A stretch of 64,000 nt of DNA, from contig NZ_JAIBHJ010000006.1 of NCBI RefSeq assembly GCF_021278025.1, positions 62,001 to 126,000 of the forward strand, in the 5' to 3' direction. The first letter of the stretch is position 1. Each line of letters opens with the position of its first letter. The position numbers and the translations under genes were made by a program. The notes below the pieces were generated by a model that saw nothing but the letters and a program-made list of their open reading frames with translations, had not been told where the DNA came from and did no database searches. This DNA comes from Motilimonas sp. E26. Its GTDB lineage: Bacteria; Pseudomonadota; Gammaproteobacteria; Enterobacterales; CBDFNC01. Below are positions 1 to 8,590 of this stretch, one piece after another.

Positions 1-284
1 GTGGGTAGGTAGCTAGTACAACCTGATTTCAGATTGGCTTCTTGCATGATTTGCAGTGTTTTAATCGACACATCATCATTAAACATCACGCCACCACAGC
101 CATTAAGCTGTAGATCGATAAAGCCTGGGGCAAGATTGGCGCCATTCAAATCAACTTGCTCGATATCGGCTGCTATATCAGCAGCCGCAACGATCGAGTG
201 AATTTGGTCGCCTTCAACTAATACAGCATGCTCAGTAAGCACCGCTTCAGTTGTGTAAATTGTACAGTTAGTTAACGCGTACAT
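1..284 (-). CDS. nagA: N-acetylglucosamine-6-phosphate deacetylase, N-terminal part
   Basis: Removes the acetyl group from GlcNAc-6-P, giving glucosamine-6-P for NagB. Only the first 94 codons are inside the window; the gene continues beyond base 1. The reading frame starts at an ATG preceded by a strong AAGGAG ribosome site. It shows the family's amidohydrolase entry, with [13 protein letters not shown] (residues about 54-66) carrying the D-x-N-G motif, followed by the small helix leading to a TSYLPT stretch. It lies 17 bp downstream of nagB on the same strand, so the two are surely cotranscribed. Identification is by recognition of the N-terminal pattern; the metal-binding histidines are outside the window. 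Confidence 0.93.
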   Translation of the reverse strand, partial: MYALTNCTIYTTEAVLTEHAVLVEGDQIHSIVAAADIAADIEQVDLNGANLAPGFIDLQLNGCGGVMFNDDVSIKTLQIMQEANLKSGCTSYLP

Positions 285-301
285 CTGTCACTCCTTAGGG
301 C

Positions 302-1102
302 TTAAAGGTTACCTACATTGCCAGCTTCAAGCTCTTTGAAGTATTTTAGGGTTTTCACTTTCAGTTCTAGTGTTGCTGGCTCGTCACAAGCGATAATTGA
401 TTTAGGGTGAAGTTGCAGTGCAGATACCGTCCATAAATGGTTTACGCTACCTTCAACTGCGGCTTCAAGTGCTTGTGCCTTGTTATGACCTGTTACTAAG
501 ATCAATACTTCTTTTGCATCAAGTAGTGTGCCGACACCAATGGTTAGGGCAATTTTTGGCACTTGGTTGATGTCGTTGTCAAAGAAACGTGAGTTAGCGA
601 TGCGGGTATCTGGCGTTAATGTTTTGATACGTGTACGAGACGCTAACGATGATGCTGGCTCGTTAAATGCGATGTGGCCGTCTGTGCCTACGCCACCCAT
701 GAATAGGTTGATTTGGCCGTAGCTTTTGATTTTGTCTTCGTAACGTTGGCATTCCGCTTCTAAATCTTCGGCATTACCGTCAAGTAGGTTGATGTTCTTT
801 TCTTGAATATTGATGTGATTGAAGAAGTTGTTGTACATGAAGCTGCGGTAGCTTTCTGGATGATCAGGGGCGATGCCTACGTATTCATCCATGTTGAATG
901 TGACGACATGCTCAAAACTTACTTCGCCCGCTTTGTTAAGTTCAATTAAACGCTTGTAAGTGTTTAGAGGCGTACCACCAGTAGGACAACCTAGTACAAA
1001 AGGGCGTTCAGCGGTTGGCGCAAACTTGTTAATACGATCAGCGATGTAGCGTGCAGACCAAAGGCCAACGTCTTTTGCTGTGTCAAGTGGGATAAGTCTC
1101 AT
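302..1102 (-). CDS. nagB: Glucosamine-6-phosphate deaminase
   Basis: Converts glucosamine-6-P to fructose-6-P and ammonia, feeding amino sugars into glycolysis. The 266-residue length equals that of the E. coli enzyme. The catalytic residues fall at the same numbers: Asp72 in NMDEYVG, then Asp141, His143 and Glu148 in [10 protein letters not shown]. The phosphate-binding [11 protein letters not shown] loop is at residues 39-49. It is the first gene of a nagB-nagA unit and is divergent from nagE across a 635-bp spacer that holds two candidate operators. This is the isomerising NagB-I type, not the unrelated SIS-domain NagB-II found in some marine relatives. Confidence 0.97.
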   Translation of the reverse strand: MRLIPLDTAKDVGLWSARYIADRINKFAPTAERPFVLGCPTGGTPLNTYKRLIELNKAGEVSFEHVVTFNMDEYVGIAPDHPESYRSFMYNNFFNHINIQEKNINLLDGNAEDLEAECQRYEDKIKSYGQINLFMGGVGTDGHIAFNEPASSLASRTRIKTLTPDTRIANSRFFDNDINQVPKIALTIGVGTLLDAKEVLILVTGHNKAQALEAAVEGSVNHLWTVSALQLHPKSIIACDEPATLELKVKTLKYFKELEAGNVGNL

Positions 1103-1220
1103 GAGGTATCTCTCCAGTACAAATTAAAAGGATTAAAGTGAATGTAATTTACGTTGTGGGTGATAATCTCACCCCTAAATTTAAAGTCATTGTGGCGATT
1201 GTCGTGAAATATTGCAATAG

Positions 1221-1241
1221 TTAATTCGCAGCGAGAAGAAA
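1221..1241. promoter_or_regulatory. Candidate NagC-type operator, nagB side
   Basis: TTAATTCG-CAG-CGAGAAGAA is a near-dyad with a T-rich left arm and A-rich right arm around a CG-N3-CG core, the general form of E. coli NagC/Mlc sites. It shares TTAATT, CGCAGCGA and the A-rich tail with the site at 1604. Confidence 0.4.
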
Positions 1242-1603
1242 CTTTTCTTAGTATTTGTGATGGCTTTTAGCAAGTTTTTATTTTTCTGGCCAAAATTACA
1301 TATTTTTAGCAAGAATCTAAGCTGAAGGCATTAAATAAGTGTATGATTTTACTTTGTAGTATTAGTACTACTCAAGGTCAAATATCGCCACCGAAGCAAC
1401 GTTTCGTAATTTATCATCGCATTCAGTCAGTTTGAGCTCACCATAAGGCCCTTTCATATTGTTCTTGCTACCTTGGCATAATGGCCTCAAATTGCCATAT
1501 AGAAGCTTTTAAGAGGCTCATTGGAGCTAATTATGTGGTGTTAAGCACAGTTATGAGACTAAAGGTGTAGTGCTGTTGACCGTGATCACAAAAGTTTTGA
1601 ATA

Positions 1604-1626
1604 TTAATTTGCGCAGCGAAATAAAT
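1604..1626. promoter_or_regulatory. Candidate NagC-type operator, nagE side
   Basis: TTAATTTG-CGCAGCG-AAATAAA resembles the site at 1221: same TTAATT start, same CGCAGCGA core, same A-rich end. It lies about 112 bp upstream of the nagE start. Called by similarity of the two sites and by position only. Confidence 0.4.
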
Positions 1627-1737
1627 CCCTTATGCTGCCATCTATGCTTGCTTTAGGTAGATAAAAGCTAGCTTAAAAATAAAAAATCTACGCACTCAAA
1701 TACACACATAATGACCTATTGGAAAGGAGAGGTAATT

Positions 1738-3234
1738 GTGAATATTCTTGGTTATTTACAAAAGATTGGTAGAGCGCTAATGGTCCCCGTGGCCGTTTTG
1801 CCAGCTGCTGCCGTATTAATGGGTATTGGTTACTACATTGACCCAACGGGTTGGGGTGGTGGTAATGCTATGGCCGCATTCCTGATTAAATCAGGTGCAG
1901 CGATCATTGATAACATGTCAGTACTGTTCGCCATTGGTGTGGCATACGGCATGTCAAAAGATAAAGACGGTGCAGCGGCTTTAGCAGGTTTTGTTACCTT
2001 TATGGTAATTACGACCCTTCTTGGTCCAGGTGCAGTGGAGCAAATTGGCTTAGTTGCAATGGACAGCCCTGAAACGAAACTTGCGTTTGCTAAAATTAGC
2101 AACCAGTTTGTGGGTATCCTATCAGGTGTGGTTGCGGCTGAGATTTACAACCGTTTCTACCAAGTAGAGCTACACAAAGCACTATCATTCTTCAGCGGTA
2201 AACGCCTTGTTCCTATCTTATGTTCTTGGGCTGCTATTGTTCTTGCATTTGTGCTTATGTACATCTGGCCAATCATCTTCGGTGGCCTAATTCACTTTGG
2301 TGAAGCAATTACGGGTATGGGTGATTTTGGTGCAGGTCTATACGGTTTCTTCAACCGTCTGCTTATCCCTGTTGGTCTACACCACGCACTAAACACAGTA
2401 TTCTGGTTTGATTTCGCAGGCATTAACGATCTAGGTAACTGGTGGGCTGCTGGCGAAGTGGTTAACGGTGTGAAACTAGACGCTGATGGCAACACAATTG
2501 CAGTTGTAGGCGAAACAGGTCGCTACATGGCTGGTTTCTTCCCTGTAATGATGTTTGGTCTACCGGGTGCAGCTTTAGCTATCTACCACACAGCTAAACC
2601 AGAAAACAAAGAGCGCGTGCTATCTATCATGATTGCAGCTGGCTTTGCATCTTTCTTCACAGGTGTAACTGAGCCGCTAGAATTCTCATTCATGTTCGTA
2701 GCGCCTGTACTGTACTTCTTACACGCTGTATTAACAGGTATCTCGCTATTCATCGCAGCTTCTATGCAATGGACAGCAGGCTTTGGTTTCTCAGCAGGTC
2801 TTGTGGATTTATTCTTATCAGCAAACAACCCGCTAGCGAACAAATGGTACATGCTAGTAGCACAAGGTTTAGTGTTCTTCGCTATCTACTACAGCGTATT
2901 CCGCTTTGTGATTGTTAAGTTCAACCTTGCAACACCAGGTCGTGAAGCAGTTGAAGCAAACACTTCTTCTAAAGCAAGTGGTAATGAAAGCAAGCGTGAA
3001 CTAGCTGAAAAATACTTAGCGGCGTTAGGTGGTGCAGATAACCTAACAGTTATTGATGCTTGTATTACTCGTTTACGTCTGACTCTTAAAGACCGCAGCG
3101 TGATTGACGAAGGCACCCTTAAAGGCTTAGGCGCTATGGGTGTGGTGAAACTAGGTGATAACAACTTACAAGTTATCCTAGGTCCACAAGCAGAGCTTGT
3201 TGCTAGCGAAATGAAAGCTATCGCAGGTAAATAA
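1738..3234 (+). CDS. nagE: PTS N-acetylglucosamine/glucose transporter, EIICB
   Basis: Membrane permease of the phosphotransferase system that imports and phosphorylates a sugar, here most likely N-acetylglucosamine given the neighbours. I take the GTG at 1738 because AAGGAGAGG sits just upstream and the protein then begins MNILGYLQKIGRAL, matching NagE; an in-frame ATG at 1711 has no such site. An EIIC membrane domain fills roughly residues 1-400. The EIIB domain follows, with the phosphorylated Cys442 in DACITRLRL. At 498 residues it lacks the C-terminal EIIA domain of E. coli NagE, so it must borrow EIIA (probably Crr) from elsewhere. A glucose-type PtsG is the main alternative. Confidence 0.88.
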   Translation: MNILGYLQKIGRALMVPVAVLPAAAVLMGIGYYIDPTGWGGGNAMAAFLIKSGAAIIDNMSVLFAIGVAYGMSKDKDGAAALAGFVTFMVITTLLGPGAVEQIGLVAMDSPETKLAFAKISNQFVGILSGVVAAEIYNRFYQVELHKALSFFSGKRLVPILCSWAAIVLAFVLMYIWPIIFGGLIHFGEAITGMGDFGAGLYGFFNRLLIPVGLHHALNTVFWFDFAGINDLGNWWAAGEVVNGVKLDADGNTIAVVGETGRYMAGFFPVMMFGLPGAALAIYHTAKPENKERVLSIMIAAGFASFFTGVTEPLEFSFMFVAPVLYFLHAVLTGISLFIAASMQWTAGFGFSAGLVDLFLSANNPLANKWYMLVAQGLVFFAIYYSVFRFVIVKFNLATPGREAVEANTSSKASGNESKRELAEKYLAALGGADNLTVIDACITRLRLTLKDRSVIDEGTLKGLGAMGVVKLGDNNLQVILGPQAELVASEMKAIAGK

Positions 3235-3262
3235 TCAACTGGGTCTTAACCTAGTATGAACT

Positions 3263-3287
3263 AAGGGAGCTTCGGCTCCCTTTTTTG
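3263..3287 (+). terminator. Rho-independent terminator after nagE
   Basis: Perfect 8-bp stem AAGGGAGC/GCTCCCTT with a TTCG tetraloop, followed by T's. The same stem-loop recurs after pgm. Confidence 0.9.
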
Positions 3288-3395
3288 TTGCTAAAATATA
3301 TCATTGCGATGCGATCAGCTATTGTGCTTAAGCCGCGAATGGGGGATCATTAGCGGCTATTTTATTGGTATTATTTTAATTACTCGAGGTATGCG

Positions 3396-5069
3396 ATGAG
3401 TCAGGCGGACATTCGTCCTAGCAATTTCATTCGTCAAATCATTGATGAAGATATTAAAAACGGTAAGCACGGTGGACGCGTACATACCCGTTTTCCACCT
3501 GAGCCAAACGGTTACTTACATATAGGTCACGCGAAATCGATTTGTTTAAACTTCGGTATTGCTCGTGATTACGATAATGCGCTATGTAACTTGCGCTTTG
3601 ACGATACCAATCCAGAAAAAGAAGACATTGACTACGTTGAAGCAATTAAGCGTGACGTGCAATGGTTAGGGTTTAACTGGCACGGTGATATTAATTACGC
3701 GTCCAACTACTTTGACCAATTGTACCAATTTGCGGTTGAGCTAATTGAAGCAGGCAAAGCCTATGTATGTCAGTTAAATGCTGAAGAAACACGCCAATAC
3801 CGCGGTACTCTGATTGAGCCTGGTAAAAATAGTCCTTACCGCGATCGCCCAATTGAAGAAAACTTAGATTTATTCCAGCGCATGCGTGCGGGTGAGTTTA
3901 AAGAAGGCGAAATGATGTTGCGTGCCAAGATTGACATGGCATCGCCTAACATGAAAATGCGCGATCCGGTGATCTATCGTATTCGTTTCGCTCATCACCA
4001 TCAAACCGGTGACAAGTGGTGCATTTATCCCATGTACGACTTTACTCATTGTATCTCGGATGCGCTCGAAGGTATTACCCATAGCCTGTGTACTCTTGAG
4101 TTTGAAGACCACCGTCCGCTATATGACTGGGTATTGGATAATATCACCATCCCATGTCATCCACAGCAAATTGAATTTTCACGTTTAAACCTAGAAAGTA
4201 CGTTAACGTCGAAGCGTAAGCTAAATGCTTTAGTGACAGAAAAGATTGTCAGTGGTTGGAATGACCCGCGTATGCCTACTATTGCTGGTATTCGCCGTCG
4301 TGGCTATACACCTGCTTCTATTGTTGATTTTTGTCAGCGCATTGGTGTTACCAAGCAAGAAAACACTGTTGAAATGGCGATGTTAGAAGCGTGTATTCGT
4401 GAAGATCTTGAAGTGAATGCTCCACGTGCAATGGCGGTAATTGATCCACTTAAAATTGTGATTGAAAACTACCCTGAAGATCAGGTTGAAATGATCAATG
4501 CGGCTAATCATCCAAAAGATGAAACCATGGGAACTCGTGAGTTACCTTTTAGTCGTGAAATTTATATTGATCGTGATGACTTCCGTGAAGAAGCCAATAA
4601 AAAGTACAAGCGTTTGGTGTTAGGCAAAGAAGTGCGTTTACGTAATGCTTATGTGATCAAAGCTGAACAAGTGATTAAAGATGAGCAAGGTGAAATAGTT
4701 GAGCTACGTTGTAGCTATGATACTGATACCTTGGGCAAAAACCCTGCTGATGGTCGCAAGGTAAAAGGTGTGATCCATTGGGTGAGCGCGGCGCAAAACG
4801 TGCCTGCGGAAATTCGTTTATATGACCGTTTGTTTACTGTTGCCAACCCGGGGAGTGCTGAAGATATTCACGAGGTGTTAAACCCTGATTCTTTAGTGGT
4901 TAAACAAGGCTTTGCAGAGTTGTCATTAGCCAATGCTGAGCCTCTAAAAGCGTATCAGTTTGAACGCGAGGGTTACTTTTGCTTAGATGATGTGGATACC
5001 AGCGAAGGTAAACTTGTATTTAACCGCACTGTTACCTTACGTGATACTTGGGGCAAAGTGGAAGGCTGA
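3396..5069 (+). CDS. glnS: Glutaminyl-tRNA synthetase
   Basis: Charges tRNA-Gln in the cytoplasm. It is a class I synthetase: the HIGH signature is at residues 42-45 within [16 protein letters not shown], and the second ATP motif appears as LTSKRKL in place of KMSKS, normal for GlnRS. The C-terminal anticodon-binding beta-barrels occupy roughly residues 340-557. The length, 557, is close to the 554 of E. coli. The start ATG has a purine-rich site (GAGGT) upstream. It is monocistronic, closed by the bidirectional hairpin shared with fur, and lies next to fur as in many gamma-proteobacteria. Confidence 0.98.
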   Translation: MSQADIRPSNFIRQIIDEDIKNGKHGGRVHTRFPPEPNGYLHIGHAKSICLNFGIARDYDNALCNLRFDDTNPEKEDIDYVEAIKRDVQWLGFNWHGDINYASNYFDQLYQFAVELIEAGKAYVCQLNAEETRQYRGTLIEPGKNSPYRDRPIEENLDLFQRMRAGEFKEGEMMLRAKIDMASPNMKMRDPVIYRIRFAHHHQTGDKWCIYPMYDFTHCISDALEGITHSLCTLEFEDHRPLYDWVLDNITIPCHPQQIEFSRLNLESTLTSKRKLNALVTEKIVSGWNDPRMPTIAGIRRRGYTPASIVDFCQRIGVTKQENTVEMAMLEACIREDLEVNAPRAMAVIDPLKIVIENYPEDQVEMINAANHPKDETMGTRELPFSREIYIDRDDFREEANKKYKRLVLGKEVRLRNAYVIKAEQVIKDEQGEIVELRCSYDTDTLGKNPADGRKVKGVIHWVSAAQNVPAEIRLYDRLFTVANPGSAEDIHEVLNPDSLVVKQGFAELSLANAEPLKAYQFEREGYFCLDDVDTSEGKLVFNRTVTLRDTWGKVEG

Positions 5070-5095
5070 TCTTGAGGCAATAAACAGACCCTACT

Positions 5096-5121
5096 AAAAA
5101 AGCCGCTATTGCGGCTTTTTT
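5096..5121. terminator. Bidirectional terminator, glnS/fur
   Basis: AAAAAAGCCGC-TATT-GCGGCTTTTTT: A-tract, GC stem and T-tract work on both strands between these convergent genes. Confidence 0.9.
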
Positions 5122-5172
5122 ATTAGTTGACTACCGACATCTTTGACTTAGGTGTCGTATTGTTGACGTAAC

Positions 5173-5595
5173 TTAGTGGTTACATTTACCATCAACTGAG
5201 CGGCCATAAAGGTATAAGCTGTGGTTAGTGAGCTCAATACCGTTCTCGGCTGCAATTTTTTCTTGGCGATCTTCAATCATTTGATCAGTAAACTCAATCA
5301 CTTCGCCACAGTCTAAACATACAAGGTGGTCGTGGTGCTCTATTGTCGATAGTTCAAATACCGATTTGCCGCCTTCAAAATGGTGACGCGTGACAATGCC
5401 TGCGTCATCAAACTGGTTAAGGACACGATAAACGGTCGCTAAACCAATTTCTTCACCGAGTTCGATAAGTTTTTTGTAGAGATCTTCTGCGCTGATGTGC
5501 TGGCTATCAGGCTGTCTTAAAAGCTCAAGAATCTTGAGCCGAGGCAGGGTGACTTTTAAACCTGCCTGTTTGAGTGCTTTATTGTTATCGGCCAT
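5173..5595 (-). CDS. fur: Ferric uptake regulator
   Basis: Iron-responsive dimeric repressor. The winged-helix DNA-binding region is in residues 1-80 (LATVYRVLNQFDDAG is the recognition helix region). The metal/dimer domain contains HHDHLVCLDC (residues 87-96) with the structural-zinc pair Cys93 and Cys96. The protein is 140 residues, shorter than E. coli Fur (148), and its tail has GRSVDGKC: the first Cys of the E. coli second pair (GHCAEGDC) is Ser133 here, while Cys138 remains. Location directly downstream of fldA matches enterics. A strong 48-nt inverted repeat separates it from fldA, so fur may be partly uncoupled from fldA transcription. Confidence 0.97.
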   Translation of the reverse strand: MADNNKALKQAGLKVTLPRLKILELLRQPDSQHISAEDLYKKLIELGEEIGLATVYRVLNQFDDAGIVTRHHFEGGKSVFELSTIEHHDHLVCLDCGEVIEFTDQMIEDRQEKIAAENGIELTNHSLYLYGRSVDGKCNH

Positions 5596-5663
5596 GGTAG
5601 GGATATTGTCCTGATATTTTGCGTGAAATCGGAGTTATTCCGATACGAATATATTTAGCTTAC

Positions 5664-5711
5664 AATGCTTTTGTTAAAGTGGGCAAGGTCCACCTTAACA
5701 AAAATAGCATT
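5664..5711. repeat. Long imperfect inverted repeat between fldA and fur
   Basis: Arms AATGCT-TTTGTTAAAGTGG and CCACCTTAACAAAA-AT-AGCATT pair over about 19 bp, with one mismatch and a two-base bulge, around a 7-nt loop (GCAAGGT). There is no T-run after it on the minus strand, so it is not a standard terminator. In the fldA-fur transcript it would form a stable hairpin. Confidence 0.75.
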
Positions 5712-5768
5712 CAATTGTATTTATAATATGACACCGCGGGCACGCGAGGCTCATATCTACTCAGAGAA

Positions 5769-6296
5769 TTAATCTTCTAACTCTGCTAAGCACATTTCGT
5801 CGTAGATTTGTTTCACCCAAGTTTCAACACGCTCTGCAGTTAGCTCTGGTTGACGGTCTTCATCGATACCTAGCCCGATGAAATGTTGATCGTCTACGAG
5901 TGCTTTAGAGGCTTCAAATTCATAACCTTCGGTAGACCAGTGGCCGACAATGGTTGCTCCTTTTGCTTCGATGATATCGCGTAGGGTACCCATCGCATCT
6001 AAGAAGTATTCAGCATAGTCTTCTTGGTCACCACAACCGAAGATAGCGACCAATTTTTCACTAAAATCAATTTCTTCTAGCTCGGGAAAGAAGTCGTCCC
6101 AGTCACATTGCGCTTCGCCGTAGTACCAAGTTGGGATACCAAACAAAAGTAAGCTGAATTCATCGATTTCAGCTTGGCTACTTTTAGCGATGTCTTTCAC
6201 TTCAACTAGCTTTTTACCAAGTTGCTTTTGGATCATTTTTGCGACGGCTTCAGTATTTCCTGTGTCGCTTCCAAAAAATATCCCTACACTTGCCAT
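5769..6296 (-). CDS. fldA: Flavodoxin I
   Basis: Small FMN electron carrier that replaces ferredoxin under iron limitation and feeds enzymes such as biotin, methionine and isoprenoid biosynthesis proteins. The phosphate-binding loop SDTGNTEA is at residues 10-17. The FMN-stacking Trp57 (PTWYYGEAQCDW) and Tyr94 (GDQEDYAEYF) are both present. The length of 175 agrees with E. coli FldA (176). It lies in a ybfF, DUF2788, ybfE, fldA, fur run, all on the minus strand; the ybfE-fldA gap is 27 bp, so cotranscription is likely. Next to fur it makes an iron-linked pair. Confidence 0.97.
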   Translation of the reverse strand: MASVGIFFGSDTGNTEAVAKMIQKQLGKKLVEVKDIAKSSQAEIDEFSLLLFGIPTWYYGEAQCDWDDFFPELEEIDFSEKLVAIFGCGDQEDYAEYFLDAMGTLRDIIEAKGATIVGHWSTEGYEFEASKALVDDQHFIGLGIDEDRQPELTAERVETWVKQIYDEMCLAELED

Positions 6297-6323
6297 ATCG
6301 AAATTACCTGTTGTTTAAGATTA

Positions 6324-6599
6324 CTATTGTGGTGTGAGCTGTTGTTCTAAAATATAAACAATGAGTTCACTGCGGCTAATGTTTTGCTGCAATGCCAAAT
6401 CGTTTAGCTGTTCAAACAACTGTTGCTCCACCTTTAATTCTACTCGTCTCAAACCTTTCGCTTTATCGCGTTTGATTTGATTGCGTTTGTTAATTTTAAG
6501 TTGTTGTTCGCGCGATAGCGGATTCGTTTTCGGCCTACCTGGCCGTTTATCCTCAGAGAAAAGGTCTATCGTCGTTCTATCAGTTAGCTCTTTTGCCAT
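6324..6599 (-). CDS. ybfE: LexA-regulated protein YbfE family
   Basis: A 91-residue basic protein recognised by its arrangement with fldA and by the sequence: GRPKTNPLSREQQLK, then many Lys/Arg, then a C-terminal ribbon-helix-helix-like segment (RRVELKVEQQLFEQLNDLA, SRSELIVYILEQQL). That end suggests DNA binding. In E. coli the gene is part of the LexA regulon; no CTGT-N8-ACAG box is visible upstream here, so SOS control cannot be claimed. The gap to the upstream DUF2788 gene is only 12 bp. Molecular function is unknown. Confidence 0.85.
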   Translation of the reverse strand: MAKELTDRTTIDLFSEDKRPGRPKTNPLSREQQLKINKRNQIKRDKAKGLRRVELKVEQQLFEQLNDLALQQNISRSELIVYILEQQLTPQ

Positions 6600-6611
6600 G
6601 TTTCTTACTGC

Positions 6612-6833
6612 TTAACCTAGCCCGTTAGACTCCCAAAAAACTTCAATAATGCCTTTGGATACAAATCCCGCACAGCCTAAAAACAATACCATCCATACAA
6701 TTGTACGGCCAAATTTAGGCACATTACTGCGCTTTAATACATCATTAATTGAAAGCCCAATAAGTAGGAAAATCATGATGTAAAAGCCATAAAGGCCTAA
6801 AGTTTCTATTTCTTCAACATATTCACTTAACAT
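6612..6833 (-). CDS. DUF2788 small membrane protein
   Basis: A 73-residue protein with two predicted membrane helices (about residues 14-31, FYIMIFLLIGLSINDVL, and 45-63, IVWMVLFLGCAGFV) joined by a basic loop (KRSNVPKFGR). It matches my recollection of the DUF2788 family found between ybfF and fldA in Shewanella and Vibrio. The position 12 bp upstream of ybfE makes translational coupling likely. Function is unknown. Confidence 0.8.
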   Translation of the reverse strand: MLSEYVEEIETLGLYGFYIMIFLLIGLSINDVLKRSNVPKFGRTIVWMVLFLGCAGFVSKGIIEVFWESNGLG

Positions 6834-6954
6834 AAGACACTTAATTTAAGATCAGTTAGGCTCAATTAGACCCAAGTAACGTCAAGGCCTATGCGCAGCG
6901 AGGGTTGCTTGGGTATCTAAACCGCGGGAATATACCATAACTGATGCCCATTCG

Positions 6955-7722
6955 CTAACTTGTTGCGTGTAAAAAATCGTTTACTAATTTATTAAAAATG
7001 GCTGGCTTTTCAGCATGCAACCAATGCCCAGTGCCCATGATCATTTTTATTTTTGCATTGGGAAAATGGCGCCGCCCGTGTGGCCAATAGTCGTCAATAA
7101 TGTAGTCGGACAACTGCCCCTTTATAAACAGGGTTGGTCCATTGAATTTCTGGTCGGTATCAGGCCACGCAATGATGTCTGAGTAGCCCTCGACTAAGGC
7201 GGCTAAGTTATAGCGCCAAATCATTTTATCTTTATGGTGGTATAAAGACTTAAGCAAAAACTGTTGTACACCAACCTCTTCAACGTGTTTGGCTAAATAT
7301 TGTTGCGCTTGGCCACGGGTTTTTACCTCACTTTCAGCAACGGCTTGTAAGCCGGCAAACACGCCTTGGTGACGAGGCTCGTAGTTGACGGGTGACATAT
7401 CGGCTACCACTAATTTATGCACTTTTTCTGGTGCTTTCAGAGCTACCATCATGGCAATTTTACCGCCCATTGAATGGCCTACCAGTGAGAAGGTTTTAAT
7501 GTCGAGTAGTTTCGCTAACTTCAGCACATCATCGGCCATTTCTTCGTAGGCCATACTTGGGTGGTGCGGCGATTCGCCATGATTGCGAACGTCTATCGAA
7601 ATGACTCGGTAATGATGGCTCAGTACTTGGTGCAACAAGCCAAAGTTAGACAAGCTACCAAATAAGCCATGGATAAGAAAGACGGACTCTCCCTGACCAT
7701 TTATTTTGTAATTAAGTTGCAT
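6955..7722 (-). CDS. ybfF: Alpha/beta-hydrolase, YbfF family esterase
   Basis: Cytoplasmic esterase; the E. coli homolog hydrolyses acyl-CoA and short esters in vitro. The 255-residue alpha/beta fold shows the oxyanion HGLFGS (residues 18-23), the nucleophile elbow GHSMGG with Ser84, and His233 in GTGHWLHAEKP near the end. It is divergent from seqA over a 274-bp spacer, the same neighbourhood as in E. coli (ybfF/seqA/pgm). It probably heads the minus-strand run through to fldA, although the 121-bp gap before DUF2788 could hold another promoter. Confidence 0.93.
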   Translation of the reverse strand: MQLNYKINGQGESVFLIHGLFGSLSNFGLLHQVLSHHYRVISIDVRNHGESPHHPSMAYEEMADDVLKLAKLLDIKTFSLVGHSMGGKIAMMVALKAPEKVHKLVVADMSPVNYEPRHQGVFAGLQAVAESEVKTRGQAQQYLAKHVEEVGVQQFLLKSLYHHKDKMIWRYNLAALVEGYSDIIAWPDTDQKFNGPTLFIKGQLSDYIIDDYWPHGRRHFPNAKIKMIMGTGHWLHAEKPAIFNKLVNDFLHATS

Positions 7723-7933
7723 GGGTTACTCTTTCATTAACTGTGTTGTCATTTTGATGCAATATAGTATCAATTATCTCTGCCACTGGCTTAGACATCT
7801 CAGGTGCTTAGCATAAAGAGAATCAGTCGCGATAACCAGAGCGTTTCAAACTCGCCTTTAACATTCTTGGAACTCACCTCGGCCCAGCTTGAATACATAC
7901 TGAGCAAGTGTACTGATAGATCAGCGCAAAGTC

Positions 7934-7963
7934 TTGGAGTGTCAGCCTGAGTCTGGGTATAAT
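7934..7963 (+). promoter_or_regulatory. Candidate sigma70 promoter for seqA
   Basis: A perfect -10 TATAAT (7958-7963) preceded by GGG, with a weak -35 TTGGAG (7934-7939) at 18 bp. The expected start is about 25 bp before the seqA ATG. Confidence 0.5.
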
Positions 7964-7996
7964 CCCCCCATGTTTTGTCGGAAATACCTGTAAGAA

Positions 7997-8569
7997 ATGA
8001 AAAAAATAGAGCTTGATGATGAGTTGTATCAATATATTGCTGCTCAAACAAAAGATATAGGTGAAAGCGCTTCACAAATTTTACGTCGTTTACTATCGTT
8101 ACCCCCGCTAACGGATCAAGGGACGACAGAAGCAGTAAAATGCAGTGAACCCCTTGCAACAAAACAAACGGTTAAAAAAGTACTTGTTAAGGCTGAACCG
8201 TCGGTAACACAACAAGAGACGCCTGACTCCGCTAGCTTGCAGTCTTTTTTAGACAGCGCCATGTTAGCCAATGTTGAACATTCAGTAGAGCGCTTTTTGC
8301 TGATGTTGTCGCAAATGTATAAACATAACCAAGCATTATTTGCCAGTGCTAGCGAGACCACCCGTGGTCGCAAGCGCTTGTATTTAGCTACCTCGCAAGA
8401 GGCCCTTGAAGAAGGGGGGAAAACCTGTAAGCCAAGAGCGATCCCTGATACACCATTTTGGGTGATCACCAATGCTAATACAGGTAGAAAACGTATTATT
8501 ATCGCGCAGTTGATGGCAAGTATGGGGTATGCCCATCATGTGATAGAAAAAGCATGTGAAAAAATCTGA
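7997..8569 (+). CDS. seqA: Negative modulator of replication initiation SeqA
   Basis: Binds hemimethylated GATC sites behind forks and sequesters oriC. The N-terminal multimerisation segment (MKKIELDDELYQYIA) ends in SASQILRRLL, followed by a variable linker of about 60 residues. The C-terminal DNA-binding domain contains TTRGRKRLYLA and TNANTGRK, the methyl-GATC contact loops. The length of 190 is typical. It is followed after 21 bp by pgm, the same seqA-pgm operon as in E. coli. Its presence implies that the organism has Dam methylation. The ribosome site is weak (TAAGAA), which may keep levels low. Confidence 0.96.
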   Translation: MKKIELDDELYQYIAAQTKDIGESASQILRRLLSLPPLTDQGTTEAVKCSEPLATKQTVKKVLVKAEPSVTQQETPDSASLQSFLDSAMLANVEHSVERFLLMLSQMYKHNQALFASASETTRGRKRLYLATSQEALEEGGKTCKPRAIPDTPFWVITNANTGRKRIIIAQLMASMGYAHHVIEKACEKI

Positions 8570-8590
8570 TATCAAACTTTAAGGATAATT

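Larger units (their letters stand above)
1103..1737. promoter_or_regulatory. nagB/nagE divergent regulatory spacer
   Basis: This 635-bp spacer between two divergent genes contains no convincing coding frame. Two similar AT-flanked motifs with a CGCAGCGA core lie near its ends (1221-1241 and 1604-1626), each about 110-120 bp from the gene it faces. A partial CRP-like site (GTTGACCGTGATCACA, 1575-1590) has a perfect right half and a poor left half. The arrangement recalls E. coli, where NagC (ROK family) bridges operators at nagB and nagE. No nagC gene is visible here, so the regulator is inferred. Confidence 0.5.

Noticed and set aside
1575-1590. A firm CRP site upstream of nagE
   Set aside because: The right half (TCACA) is perfect but the left half matches only three of five bases; mentioned only as a weak candidate.
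7800-8162. A 120-codon minus-strand frame over the seqA start
   Set aside because: It lies opposite seqA and its promoter; seqA is certain, so this is a shadow.
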